This document shows, piece by piece, positions 1-12,268 of a DNA stretch of 64,000 nucleotides. The stretch is from Lichenostomus cassidix (Eukaryota > Chordata > Aves > Passeriformes > Meliphagidae). Location of the stretch: positions 16,048,501 to 16,112,500 of the forward strand of contig CM039193.1 in NCBI GenBank assembly GCA_008360975.2. The letters run 5' to 3'. The position numbers and the translations under genes were made by a program. Within the stretch, counting starts at the first letter, position 1, and each line of letters opens with the position of its first letter. The notes beneath the pieces are model-generated. The model made no database searches. It saw only the letters and a program-made list of their open reading frames with translations, and was not told where the DNA came from.

Positions 1-287
1 ACATTCAGTCGAAATTACAAATCAGGCATGTAGTACGTATTTCTTTTTTTTTGTTATTTCTTTTTTTTTTTCCACTCATTTTTGTTTGAAAATATTCCTT
101 GTAAAGAGAAAAATTTTTCTTAATAAAAACAAATTAAAATCTGTCCCATCCTATGGGTGAACCTGAAGTGATCTGTTCTTGGCACATGTTTCACAAAGAT
201 ATTAACATGTATGAACTAATTAAAGCAGGAGAGAAATAACCTTTTGAATGCAATATAAGTTGAAATTCTTTGTTCATGTCATTTTAG

Positions 288-371
288 TTCCTACAAGATA
301 TTCTGGACACATTGTTTGTAGTTTTGGATGACAACACAGAGAAGTATGGTCTGTTGGTCTTTCAGTCGCTG
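288..371 (+). CDS. DOCK3: DOCK3 exon w1, helical region
   Basis: Encodes 28 residues starting FLQDILDTLF and ending GLLVFQSL, phase 0 at both ends. The acceptor is ATTTTAG at 281-287 and the donor GTAAGC begins at 372. It is the first DOCK3 exon in the window and lies in the helical scaffold between DHR-1 and DHR-2. It has no ATG, so simple ORF calling misses it. A short minus-strand ORF just downstream is unrelated noise. Confidence 0.93.
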
Positions 372-720
372 GTAAGCTGCTGGATTGTTATTTATCTCAT
401 GCTCAGTGAGTTTTAAGTTTCTTATTATCATGTTGCTAGTATTTTACTTCCATAAAAGATGAAATATTCAGCTGGATCCAGCCATATGTTTTCAGTAATG
501 ATCTTGGGTGAGGAGGGCAGGATGACCTTAGCACATCCAGGGGCAGCAGTACTTGCTCTCACATGGGAGAAGCAAACAATAATACCTGCCTGATAAGCCA
601 ACTGTGACTGTTTAAAGCAGCTCATGTATTTGAATGCTCCTTACCTTGAGTAAGCTGTTTGTAGACACTTGGCAGCAATGTGCAGTTCCTTCAGATTGGC
701 TTCCCCTTCCATGTCCCCAG

Positions 721-821
721 GTGTTCATCATCAACCTGCTCCGTGACAGCAAGTACTTCCACTTCCGCCCTGTGATGGACACCTACATCCAGAAGCACTT
801 TGCAGGAGCTCTGGCTTACAA
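721..821 (+). CDS. DOCK3: DOCK3 exon w2, helical region
   Basis: Encodes VFIINLLRD through GALAY plus two bases of a Lys codon. The acceptor is CCCCAG at 715-720 and the donor GTAGGT starts at 822. The apparent in-frame TAG just after the exon belongs to the intron: the Lys codon is completed by the first base of w3. The residues continue w1 directly, as expected for DOCK3. Confidence 0.94.
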
Positions 822-2124
822 GTAGGTCCTGTTTGTCCCTCTATTTGAAAGATGGCATCACCAAGCTTGGGAATGGTGGCACCATTAGGATCACAATCTT
901 CCTGGCAGCAGTGGTCCCCAAAAGCAGAGCTGCTCACCTGGAAGTTTTCCAGCACAGCTGTAGGGAAAAGCTGCTGAATGTCACCTATGGCTGAGCATGG
1001 CCATGCTGGGCATTTCTCTTGCCTTTCTGGACTGGCAAATCTTTTTTTTTTTTTTTAATTTTTTTTAACTGAAGAGAGACTCAGCAACAACTCATTACCA
1101 GTCTGTACTAATGAGCTACCAAGAGTACATGCATTCCTTGTCTTAAGGATGTTGGGATACAAGACTTGTGTGAAAGCTTAGAGAACTAATTGTAACCACC
1201 TTTTGCAAACTAGATAGGTATTCATGTATGATATTCTGTTTGTTTACAATTTAATTTCAGTAGATCAGAAATTTTAATTTCACTGTCAATTTGAAGATTC
1301 TGCCTTATTTTCTAGTATTCAGAAGAGTCTTGCATCAGAGAATGGGACAAATTTTTTTAAAGCAGTAACAGTTACCCTTCAGGGTGTTGTTTTTACTTTC
1401 TTTTACACCATTGCTTTTGTATATTTGAGCATATTCTATCTTTGGCCACAGTAAACTATTAAAAACAGCTAATAATTGGTTTTAACTTTCTAAGCAATTC
1501 ACTTTTTGTGTAATTAAAGTAAGTATAAAAAATACTCTATCAACAGCAGGTAAAAACCCATAGATACTATATAACACTAGAAGACACAGTCATGTTCAGA
1601 GGGTAAAAAGGTGTTCTGCTTTGTGTTAATTAGCATTTCTTTCAGACAAAACAAATGTTTTTTGGTAGTCTGATGTCTGAAATAAAACATGATTTTAATA
1701 TACATTTGTAACTTAGTCCAGATGGTATCATGTACTTACCAAAATAGATGCAGGTATTTTCTTTGTGATCTCAATTTCTAAAAGCTTCTTACTGAGATGA
1801 GAGCTGAGATATCTTATTAAAACAAAAGTATATTTTGGTCTTAGAACCATGCCTTTATCAAAGCTGTCTCTCTAATAACATCTTTTTTATGTTCTCTTAG
1901 TGTTCCTCATGATCCAAGTCAATTACAGAGAAGAAATTATTTTCTGGTTTTGAAAAATAAATGTAAATGCTATGTAAATTCAGCATCCAGGACAGCTGTA
2001 ACTGACCGCTGAAATGAATTGAAATGAGACTGGTTTGGAGATCTCTCCCTAAAACCAAAATGTTTGATGCCTGTCTAGTTTTAAACTGGTGCTGAAGGTT
2101 CCTTTTCACTGTCTGTTCCCCCAG

Positions 2125-2206
2125 GGAGCTGATCCGATGTCTGAAGTGGTACATGGACCGCTCGGCCGAGCTTGTGCGCCAGGACCACATCCAGGAGGCA
2201 ATGAGA
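2125..2206 (+). CDS. DOCK3: DOCK3 exon w3, helical region
   Basis: Enters with one base completing Lys, then encodes 27 residues beginning ELIRCLKWYMDR and ending HIQEAMR. The pyrimidine-rich acceptor CTGTTCCCCCAG precedes it and GTAGGT follows at 2207. It ends in phase 0. The intron upstream is 1.3 kb. Confidence 0.94.
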
Positions 2207-5200
2207 GTAGGTATCCAGTGGGAGTACTGGCTGGCTGTTCAGCTGGGCCTGCAGAAGGGCTGGGAGAGCTGGAAATGAAATCAAGAGTAGTGTGGCATTG
2301 ACTTATTATTTAACCAGATTTTTATACAGCCGTATAGCTACAATTTTAGTTTTAGGCAGCAAATCACTTCTGTGCAGAAAAGATTTGAAGAATTATGTTC
2401 CCTTAAGCCCTTTTGCAGCCCTGTGGAGAACGTAGTGGGACTTACATCCATAGCCAGTGCATAAATACTCCACTGATGTGGGCTACACCTTGCCCTCCAA
2501 GCAGCAGTAGTTTTGAATGTATCAGGCACAGGTGCTGTGGATCAAAGTTCTGCTCTTCGTTTCTGGCTGTGACACAGCTCCATTGTACCATGGGTTGAAG
2601 TTCTGGAGTATTTTAAGCAGCAGATAAATGAGCCTTTAACTGGATGGAAATCCTTTGAAGTAGCACAGGACCTGACCTATGGTTCTTTGATGGGAGCACA
2701 ATGTCCCAGGGAGGCACAGCTGTGAGAAACACAAGGAATGTTTTGGTGCTATTACAGAGAAATTGGAGAATAAATAAATATTCATTTTACCATGTGTAAT
2801 GGGAAGCCAGGAAAGTAGTGTGTCAAGTGCATAAATACAAGATGCCAACATTTGCAGGAAGATATTTTTCTTTGAGTGAATGCCCACCTGCACCTTCTGC
2901 ATCCAGAGGGGCTTGTGTCCTAACAACTGAGTCTGGGCACCTGAAGAACTGAAAGCAGTGGCAGTGATCAGCATTTGGGTTTTGTCACTTTTAAATACAA
3001 ACAGGTGAAACATCTCCCAGCTAAAGGACACTGCCAATGCCATCTTCTCACTTTCCAGATCCCCTGCTAGGATCCTATTCTGATAATACAAGGGCATTAC
3101 ACCAGTGCTTACTTTGTCCCTGTAGATATTTACATGCTCAGAAACATCTTATTTGTAATTTTCAACCACAGATTCAAGAGGAATGGTAAAAATAGGGCAA
3201 AGATGTCTTTTCAAGAAATTATCAACTTTCTTACTCTTTTTTCCCTATCCTTCCTTTTTTTTCCTTTTAATTGCAAAGAAAGCTATTAAAGTTATGAGAT
3301 GAGAGGAAGATCTCTAGCTGCAATGACTTCGAGGAGGTTTTCTTGCCTCTCAAACCACTCATTAGTGCTTTATGCAGTGCAGCAAATAGAGATGTAGGAT
3401 ATTGTCCCTATGTGATCTTCATTTGTTGAAGCTCATAGCAGTGCTCTTTAGAAATAGCAACAACAGGAATGCTGGAATGTCTTTCAGAAGCTGGGGTTAG
3501 TGAAATCAGTTTGTGAATATGGAACTTTCTGTCTCAGGCTCCAAGGCAGCTCTTTGCTTGCTGGGGCTCTCAAGTGCTGGTGCAGAACATGGCTGCTCTC
3601 TCTGTGAGGGAGGTCAGTTTGCAGACCTGACAGCCCAAGCCTTTCCAAGCACAGGAATTAAAATTACCACCAGAGTTTGCGCAGACCTGACAGCACATCC
3701 TCTGCCACCCACACTGCTGTCACATCTTATTCAGACAGTTGCCTTTGCAGGTATCTCTTGCAGACCCAAATTCTGGTCTTTAGCTTCTCCTGTTACAGTG
3801 AAGTGATTGATTCCCTTCTTTGTTTCCAGATTTTATTTCAGGCATTTGCAGCAAATTTGTACCAAAGCCATTATCATTGCTAATGTGTCCTTACTAGTAC
3901 CAGATTTTACTGTTGGGGATTTCTGTGGTCTTTGATGTGTTCACCACACTCTGCATTAGTAGTTCTTTGACTGAGAAAACAGGATAGCTCTGTATCCCTT
4001 CTTCCCTGAATTAGCTGTTCAGTGTAGTACCCTACAGCTGGTGCTGAAATACCTCGGCACTCCTATGGTTCCTGCTGCTTATGTGCATTCATGGTGGACA
4101 TACAGGCATTTCATAGGATTCTAATTTCCAACCCTGGCATCAGCAGACAGAGTTCTAGAGGATTTCTAAAATTTCTTATCTCCCTCAAGACTGCTCTTAA
4201 TTCTCAAAAACTCCTGTGCACCTTGGAGGAGCTCTAACTAAAAGGACATTTCTACGTAGATCACAGTATCATGCTCCTTTATGATGCTCTATACCAAGCT
4301 CCATGAAAGCTGCATCCAGCAACAGCTGCCTGTGCCTCCCAGGGGACTTTTCTAACCACATGTCCCTGAATGCTTCCACAGCCAGTTTTGTTGTCCCTTA
4401 GAAATAGAAGACTTAGGAAATGTCTCTAGGAAATGCCCTTCCAACTTCAGTTATGTTCCAATAGTAGAACTATTGGTGGGTTTTGTCTGGATTGAGAAAC
4501 CAACAGCAAAGGCTTTTCTCCCTCTGGAGGTGTTCCATAAGTATTTATGCTGCTGATCATAGGGCAAAGGTGCTCACCTGTTACATGAACGTGCACATAG
4601 ACTGCCTTGGTAAGGGACCTCCTTTAATGTGACACTGATTTTTTTATATCATGCCAAACATCACTGAAGGCTGGGATTTTATGTCCGTGCAGCTCTATGT
4701 CTTTAGGCACAAACAAACATCATATTTGTGATGTCGTAGGCAGCAAGAGCCAAAGTTAGTCCAGGAGCTGACTTGTCCTACCAAGAATTGGTTTGTGTTT
4801 TTAGCATCCCAGCCACGTGTGCAAACACAGGGAACACTTTGCTTCACTGCCTGTGTGGGCTCATTGTCTGTGCTAAGGAAGTGCAGTGTTTTGAGCCCTG
4901 CTATCTCACCTTCCACAGGCAATTATGGAAGTTCACACATAAATGCTCTAATTCACTGCAAAACATAACCCTCACATTGAAGTTACAAGCCTTCAAGTGA
5001 GAATGATGGTTGTGTGTACTGAACTCCTAAAGCAGCTTATACAAGCACTGCATGTTCTGGGTTTGGTGTCAGCACAGGGATGTCAGCCCTGGAGAGCTGA
5101 CTGGGAACCAACTGGCCTTTGTCTGGAAACAAGCCAGGAATCCAGCTGTAATTTCCCAATGAAGTTCTTCGGTGTAAGGACATTCCACTGGGAGATGGTT

Positions 5201-6263
5201 TAGAACAGTATAAACAATAACTGCTTAATTACCAAAGTTGCCATAATTTCTGGGGGGAAAAGGCTGTAAGAGTCAATGGGATTTTGAAATTCATGATGGC
5301 TTTATGAGGAATTTCACATTCCCATTCTATATCCTTAAAGCTGTGGTATTCTAAAGTTTGCAACATAGCATTACATATTTGTGCATATTGTGGTGGTTCA
5401 ATGAGAGACATCTTATGGATGCAAAAATATCTTTTGAGATCAAAATTTGTATTTGAATTAACTTTCAGTTTCCCAGCATTGAACTGAGACAAGTATACTT
5501 TCCATGGAATACCGTGGAATATTACTAAGGTTGCTGTGTAGCCTGTTATTGCTGAATCTCCAGCCTGTTGTTTTTCTGTGCTGGGTTTTGAGGATATCAT
5601 CAAACTATGTATTATATCTTCCCTTAGTCCTTCTTTGCTGGTGAATCCTGTTAAGCACTAAGGGAAGGAGTGAAGTGTGATGTCCCTGATATCTGGTGCA
5701 TTCTGGTGTTGACAGTTGTGCACAGCCAGTATCAAGGAGGTGTGTGAAGTGTCACCTTGCTGGGCTGGTGGCTCAGAGTTGTTGATAGGGCAGTGACTTG
5801 TTACAGCTGCTCAGAACAATGTGTTTTCTCCATTGTCATCGTTGCCAAATAAATGCAGTTCTAAATAATGCCATTTACAAAATTTTGAAAGGAAACAGTA
5901 GCCTCTTCAAACACTTCAGTCACTGTGCCAAGTCATAAGAAAACCAGAAGTTTCTTACCTTGACCAAGATTTTCCTCAAATTATGTAATTCAGATTTGTC
6001 TCTTTGATGTAAATGCATACTTTTTTTGTTAGTGGGACTTGCAAGTAACAAAGATTATTGGTTGAGAATGGGTACTTGCCTAAGAGTAGCTCTTCCTCAA
6101 CTGAATTATGTAACTTATAAAACCTGTTTTTCATTCTCCTTTCTAAAGCTCAAGAATTTAGTTATTATGCATGTAGAGTCTTTCCTGGTTCTCTTTAAAG
6201 CTCCTTTATTTTTCTTTCTCTCTTTTTCTCTGTCTTGATCTCCTTCCTCTCCTGCTCCTTAAG
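2207..6263 (+). other. DOCK3: Intron between w3 and w4
   Basis: A 4.06-kb intron. I see no phase-compatible exon, RNA gene or recognisable repeat in it. The longest ORF (2636-3097, minus strand, 153 residues) has no recognisable domain and looks like chance openness. Confidence 0.7.
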
Positions 6264-6434
6264 GCCTTGGAATATCTTTTCAAGTTCATTGTCCAATCTC
6301 GGATCCTTTACTCCAGAGCTACTTGTGGAATGGAGGAGGAGCAGTTCCGCTCCAGCATCCAGGAGCTTTTCCAGTCCATCAGATTTGTGCTCAGCTTGGA
6401 CAGCAGGAGCTCTGAGACTCTCATCTTCACACAG
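6264..6434 (+). CDS. DOCK3: DOCK3 exon w4, helical region
   Basis: A 171-nt exon of exactly 57 codons, from ALEYLFKFIV to SSETLIFTQ, phase 0 at both ends. It contains the acidic CGMEEEQFRSSIQELF helix. The acceptor is CTCCTTAAG and the donor is CAG|GTTTGC, a slightly weak donor with T at +3. Confidence 0.95.
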
Positions 6435-9400
6435 GTTTGCTATTTCCTACACTCCCACTGGCAAACCACGAGGCAGCTGTTCCTGCACGGGTAGGAGGTG
6501 TGGGTACATGGGGATTAAATGCAGGTCAGTGGACTTTTTCCCCCAACAAGCTGATGATGCTGGAAAATGAGACACCCATTAATGGTATTAGACAGTAGCT
6601 TTGCACAGGTGAGCTGGACTGGGGGGTCTCTAGGGGGAAGTGACTTCTCACATGAGAATACAATTTTTGCTATTCACAAAAGTAAACTGCGTTGCAAACT
6701 GTGTTTGTATTCCTGTGTCTTATGGTTGGCCTCAAGAATTTCTAAATCCTTCATTATAGTACTTCAGATCGATACTTACAGTTACAGCAGCATCACAGTG
6801 AGAGGTTCAGCTGATATATTTGCACTCAGATGAACTTAATTCCAGCATGTGGTAAAATTACAGTGAGAATGTGTAGCCTGACCACAAACAGTTGTGATGC
6901 CCATACTCATATTTAATGCATCATTTTGAATGTGGCCCAGGGGACTTCGTGAAGATTCCGTGTGGGCTGAAGACAATACTGAAAGTGAGTAAGGATGCTG
7001 CTGAGTTTTGGGTTCAGTTTTAAAGACCACTGTACTGCATTACATACTCCTGCATTTAAGTTCTAAATGTCAAACATGCTGCGTTGTGCCTCTACTCAGG
7101 GAATGTCAGGATGGACCACCCAGAGCTCCCTGGTAACGTGAAGGTGGTTTGTAATCACTAATGCAGAATTACAGATGTTTGGAACACCTGCTGTATTTTG
7201 CCAAAGAAGCAGCTGCTGTGAACATTGCAGCCAAGCAATGACTCTGCTGGTTCAGGAAGCTGCCAGTGGAGTGATCTCTTTCTTAAGGAGCTGCTCTGAA
7301 AGATTGTGAGAACAGCTGTTCTAATCTTTTATTTAATCACCCATTAGTCGGTATAATAGGATGAGCCAGGAACAAGAGAAATCAGTGCACAGAATTTTGC
7401 AGACAAAGTGATGGTGAATGGAAACAGCATCTGATAAATGTTTTCCAGTTGTGTTGGTCCCAAATACAGAAGGAGACTCGCATTGAGGATGGGGGATTTT
7501 CCCTTTTTCTCTTTGTTTCTCTTTTTAATTTTTTCCTCCTTTCTCTTGCTATGGTATTTCTTACTTTGGACTTTTGTAATTTGTAAAGCCTGTCCTTGTT
7601 GAATCTTTGAAAAGTTTACTTTTTGTTTCCCCCTTGCCACTGTGTTGCCCCCTGATCCCATTGCCCCCTAGGCCTCCCAGCCTGGAGGGCAGGCGAGCGG
7701 AGCCGGGACAGGTGCCCCACAAAAATGTGGGGGCACAACAAGGCCGACATTTAATTCTGTAAGTAATGATCCCCAGGACTGCTCAACTGTTTCGTTGTGG
7801 ATGTTCCCAGTTAATCTCTTTTCCTACCCCAAACACTCTTTTCCTGCATATAAACCTGGAGTTCGATGTCTTAGTGGCTGGTACTTTAAAACTAGGAGAT
7901 GTGGAATATTTCAGTTATTAATGGAGCAGTTTATGGCATCCCCACGCTGAAGAGACAGTACTGAGGGAGTGCACAGGATTATATAAGTCAAATTGTTCAG
8001 GGGAGCCAAGCATTTGTTTAGTTTTTGATTATTAGTTCTGGAATGTGGACAGTTGTTAAATACCCACCAAAAATGCTTGAGGCCCTGGCAAACAATTTCC
8101 CTTACACTTGTCCTCTTCTCCCAGGGTATTTGAGAGGTCTTGGTATCTCAGTTCTTTCCAGCAGTGAGAGTAAAACTTATTTCCATCCTCCCAGGCAATT
8201 AGTTTGACATGAGTAATGTTCCAGCATATTTTAGGGTGTTGTGCAATAATGGACCCTTCAAGGAACTGTTGAAACGATGTCACCTCAGGACAGCTCCAAA
8301 TCTTCCTGAAGAGATCCCATGCCTGCCCTCGGATTGCTGTGGGTTATACAGTAATCCTTCAGCTTTATAAGTAACAGAAAGTTTAGGAAAATTCCTGTAA
8401 GGATTTGTTGGGCCAATATTGTAATTTCACTTGTATTATCCCAAAGGTAAAGACAGTGACTGGATTTGTGGTGTTACTGCCTTCCAAGAGTACTAGGAGC
8501 TATGGAAATGATTTATAATTATTTAATTTGTTAGTACATTGTAGGTATGTAGGAACAAATAAGTGGCAACACCCAGGAGGCCCTGTGGGGGTTTGTGTAA
8601 TCTGAGTTGATTGTAACAAAATCAGATGTTGAGAAAGAACGAGCGGAAGAAGGAGGAGGAAAATTTATATTCAGAATAATTTAGTGAGCTCTACAGTGTT
8701 AGTTGCAAAAATAACTTAGATTTTTCTCAAATACTATTAAATATATTTCACTGTTGAAGGAAAAAATACTTGGAGCAAAGACTTGGCAAAAAAGGAGGCT
8801 GGGATTATATGGATTAGGAGAGTCATGTCAGAATAGAAGAGATACAGAAATGTTTATGCAATGAGAAAACAAAAAGTCTCTGAGGAAAAGGAAACATGAC
8901 AGTGGTGAGACTCTGGAATTGCAAAGCTGAACAGAGATCTGCAGTAAAGTCTGGTAAATCTGAACTTGTGCAGGAAATCACTGGGGTTTGTGAGGAGAGC
9001 TTCAGGCAAGGAAGGTGGAAATGGCAGGAAGGGAAGAGTGGAGGTGAGGCTGGTTCAGAAAGCAACCATTCAGGAATTTAAGTAGTTATAATAAGGAAAC
9101 AGGTATGGAGCTTGGGTAGGATGTAGAGGAAGAGAATAATTTCAAAGTATTAGAGGTGGTGGCATTTGTTTGATAGGACACCAAGTGTGCAGAACTTGAG
9201 CACAAATAATGCATGGAATTCTCATGAAGAAATAAATTGAAAAATAGGAAATAAGAGATGAGGCTTTTTTGCCATTGTGCTGACACTTTCTGCACTTTAA
9301 GAAGCACTTTCAAGGATAGCTCCAGCTTACTGGAAATATGTGTTACTGCAAGAATCACATGCACACTCACATGATGTGATGCCTCTTTCACATGGACTCA

Positions 9401-9913
9401 CACCCCACCCCTGCTGCAGAAATCCTGGAATGTCACATGGCAGAGCTGCTGTGGTTAAAGGTCTGTCAGCAGGTTCTTCACTTCAGAATATTTTCTGAAG
9501 AGTTTTAACTGTCTTAGGTAGTTGCTTAGTACAACCAATTGGTGAGGAACTCTCTAATCAGAAGCAAGTGTTGTATTAACTGAAAAAAAGTAAATCAACA
9601 AAAATGAACTATTTTCTGTTTTGATATCTCAATTTCTGTTTTATAAGCTGTGTCCTAAAATACAGCCTTTTGAAGCTGTATCTATGTGTTCAACTTATCC
9701 AAAGATTTACTATTGCAGCAGCACTTGATTTTTCTCTAGTACATGTGACTGGTTCACTGGGAGCTCCAGGTATCACAAACCATGAGCACCAGCCGTAGCT
9801 CAGTCTGTAGTAGCTTTGTGCAGACCCTTCATTCAGTGTTCCCGGTGTTCCTGTCTCCCTGCACTGAGCTGCAGTCTGGAATTGCAGGCGCTGAGCTCCC
9901 TCTGTATCCGTAG
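6435..9913 (+). other. DOCK3: Intron between w4 and w5
   Basis: A 3.5-kb intron. It is mostly AT-rich, but 7640-7745 is an abruptly GC-rich patch ending in a near-perfect hairpin at 7712-7736. I recognise no repeat family or exon here. Confidence 0.65.
7712..7736. repeat. Inverted repeat / hairpin in GC-rich patch
   Basis: Left arm GTGCCCCACA (7712-7721) and right arm TGTGGGGGCAC (7726-7736) pair over 10 bp with one bulged G and a 4-nt A loop. The flanking 70-100 bases are rich in C and G, unlike the rest of the intron. It might be a fragment of an unidentified mobile element. I cannot assign a family. Confidence 0.6.
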
Positions 9914-10106
9914 GCCGCCCTGCTGAACTCGTTCCCTGCCATCTTCGACGAGCTGCTGCAGATGTTCACGGTGCAGGAGGTGGCAGAGTTTGTGAGGGGA
10001 ACGCTGGGCAGCATGCCCAGCACGGTGCACATCGGCCAGTCCATGGACGTGGTGAAGCTGCAGTCCATCGCCCGCACAGTCGACAGCCGCCTCTTCTCCT
10101 TCTCAG
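9914..10106 (+). CDS. DOCK3: DOCK3 exon w5, helical region
   Basis: A 193-nt exon, the longest in this region. It encodes AALLNSFPAIFDELLQMF through TVDSRLFSFS and ends with one base of a Glu codon. The acceptor is ATCCGTAG and the donor G|GTGACA. It is noticeably more GC-rich than neighbouring exons, which creates long antisense shadow ORFs. The residues match the DOCK3/4 helical region closely. Confidence 0.95.
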
Positions 10107-10249
10107 GTGACACTCAGGGCTCAGGCCTGCTGCTCGCTGAGGGCAGCGACTCCTTGGGTTGTTTTTGCAGTGGCTTTGTTGCAAACATTTCCTTGCTGAA
10201 TGCCAATAATGTTGGTAATTATTTCTCTTGGCAGCATTGTTGATAAATG

Positions 10250-10396
10250 TATTCATTAGCTCAGCTGGTTGGAGCAGGGTGCTAATAACCCAAACACTCT
10301 GAGTTTGATCTCTCTTTTCACAAGTAGCTTTCACTTCAGAGTTGGACTCCATGATCCTTGTGTGTCCCAACTCAGAATATTCTGTAACTCCATTAA
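10250..10396 (+). mobile_element. tRNA-Ile-headed SINE with CR1-like tail (TguSINE1 type)
   Basis: The head resembles tRNA-Ile: TTAGCTCAGCTGGTTGGAGC (box A) from 10256, the anticodon-arm segment GGTGCTAATAACC at 10278-10290, and a decayed box B, GAGTTTGATCT, at 10301-10311. The tail reads AGTTGGACTCCATGATCCTTGTG, then CCAACTCAGAATATTCTG, the 3' end typical of CR1 elements that supply the reverse transcriptase. This head and tail combination is that of songbird TguSINE1. The insertion lies about 145 nt downstream of w5, in sense orientation. Confidence 0.8.
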
Positions 10397-11028
10397 CTCT
10401 GTTCGACACAACACTTTACAAGTTTCCTTGTGGTAGGAGACATTTATAAATCCATCATAGATAAATTGTAGTTAACTAAAGGTTGATAAACATACATTTA
10501 AAAAATCAAGTCAATTATTAAAACTGCCAAATCTCACTTGACACTTAGCTATGCTCTTACCATGGATAGGGAGAAAACCTCTTTTCCTGCCAGCTTATGC
10601 CTGAAAAACAGAGGGGAAAGTCAAGTGAGAAACCCACAAAATTACTTTAAAATATCTTTATAACTTTAGTATTTCTTTAGCTCAACACTTTAGTAATTAT
10701 TTAAATCTTAAAATTTTACTTAAATATATTATTGCTAACATATCCTTTAAAAATCCAAAATTTAGAAAAAAACTTTAAGAACTCAGTGGAAAATGGGTGA
10801 AGATTGTGAGTTTATTTCATAAAGGTCTGAATAAAAGAAGTTATGAAGTGGAAGACAGAAAGCACCATTGGGTTTCTTTTCCCTGTAGTGAGGACCTCAA
10901 GTTAGTGCACTTAAATTATTGTACTCAGTACAAGGTGAAAATGATACCACAGAATTTTGCTGAAACCATCCATTGTAATTGTTTGTAAATATTTTTCCTT
11001 AAATTTGAAATTATTTTCCTTCATTCAG

Positions 11029-11156
11029 AGTCCCGGCGTATCCTGCTTCCTGTAGTCCTTCACCACATTCACCTTCACCTACGACAGCAGAAGGAGCTGC
11101 TTATCTGCTCTGGGATCCTCAGTAGTATCTTCTCCATAATCAAGACCAGTTCTCTG
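11029..11156 (+). CDS. DOCK3: DOCK3 exon w6, helical region
   Basis: Enters with two bases that complete Glu, then encodes SRRILLPVVLHHIHLHL through IIKTSSL, ending in phase 0 before GTAAAT. The acceptor is TTCATTCAG. The His-rich stretch HHIHLHLRQQKE is characteristic of DOCK3 here. Confidence 0.94.
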
Positions 11157-12121
11157 GTAAATCTGCTGCTTGACTTTAATTTTTTATTTGCACCACTGAT
11201 TTAGTAAAATGAAGAGTGAAAGATTTTTATAGGTTAATACAGGTTTTTCAAAGGACCCTTTAAAAACAGAATTGTGCTGTCAGCAAGAGAATATCTGAAA
11301 TGAGGGTCTGGCTCTGTGTATGTGACTCAGAGCATCCTGATAACACAGTGTTCTTGCTGTTAGGAGGGGGGAAACGCACATGCCTCCAACAGCTTTGACA
11401 CTGTTTAATTTTCTTCATGCAAGCCCAGAACTTAGATGTCAGTGGAGTTTAAAAGTTCTACACAGCTCAAGGACTCATAGTTCTGCAAGAGACAGTAACT
11501 AGCACTTTGTGGTTAACATTAAAAGAATACTCTAAAATTATCCAATCAATGAAATCCCACTTACTTCTGGAAATTGCTGCTGAGTTTCAACACCCAGCTT
11601 TGACGGTCATAATACTCTGATCTCAAATGGTAACTAGATCATTTAAAGCAATGCTTACAAAGAGGGGGTGGTGAAGTTTCCCCACCTGACTAAAGTAGGA
11701 AGCTCATGCTGCTAAATATAATTCATACCAATGTCTATTTCCAATTACGAGTCATGGTTCTGTGTGAGAGGAATGAGATGAAAGGTATCATGGAAATAAG
11801 CTAAAATAATACTGCCATGGAGTAAAGGTTCCTGAACATAATCTGATCCTGTTGTGTTCTAGACCTTTGATTATAGACTAACCTTTTATGGCTGTGACCC
11901 TGAATGTTTCCATCAGAGGCTGGTGAGATAACACACACACACATGCACACTGACAGAACAACAGGATCTGGGACCAATGAGGAATTTGACTGTACTTCTT
12001 TGAACCTGTTACGGAGCTTTCTGTCCCAGAAAGCCTGTGGTATGGCTGACTCGGCAGAACTGTCTTTACCAGTTCCATCTCTCCAATTTCTAACTGTATG
12101 TTTGCTCACCACTTGCTGTAG

Positions 12122-12268
12122 GAGGGAGATGTCGTGGAGGAGGTTGAGATGATGGTGGAGAGCCTCCTGGATGTGCTCTTACAAACTCTGCTCACAATCA
12201 TGAGTAAATCGCAGTCTCAGGAGGCGGTAAGAGGGCAGCGCTGCCCGCAGTGCACAGCAGAAATCACT
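12122..12268 (+). CDS. DOCK3: DOCK3 exon w7, with two in-frame donors
   Basis: Encodes 49 residues, EGDVVEEVEMMVESLLDVL to VRGQRCPQCTAEIT, phase 0 at both ends. The acceptor is GCTGTAG. The full-length donor is ACT|GTTAGT at 12269, a weak site. A stronger donor, GCG|GTAAGA, lies inside the exon at 12227. Its use would remove exactly 14 codons, including a CPQC motif, without changing frame. I chose the long form because the VRGQRCPQCTAEIT segment is present in mammalian DOCK3 as I recall it. Confidence 0.92.

Noticed and set aside
2636..3097. 153-codon minus-strand ORF
   Set aside because: Intronic, with no recognised motif. AT-rich introns of this length are expected to give such ORFs.
10256..10311. 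tRNA-Ile-like gene
   Set aside because: Box B is decayed, the acceptor stem is not formed and a CR1-like tail follows, so it is a SINE head and not a tRNA gene.
9829..10409. Overlapping minus-strand ORFs across exon w5
   Set aside because: They are antisense shadows of the GC-rich coding exon w5 and of the SINE beside it.
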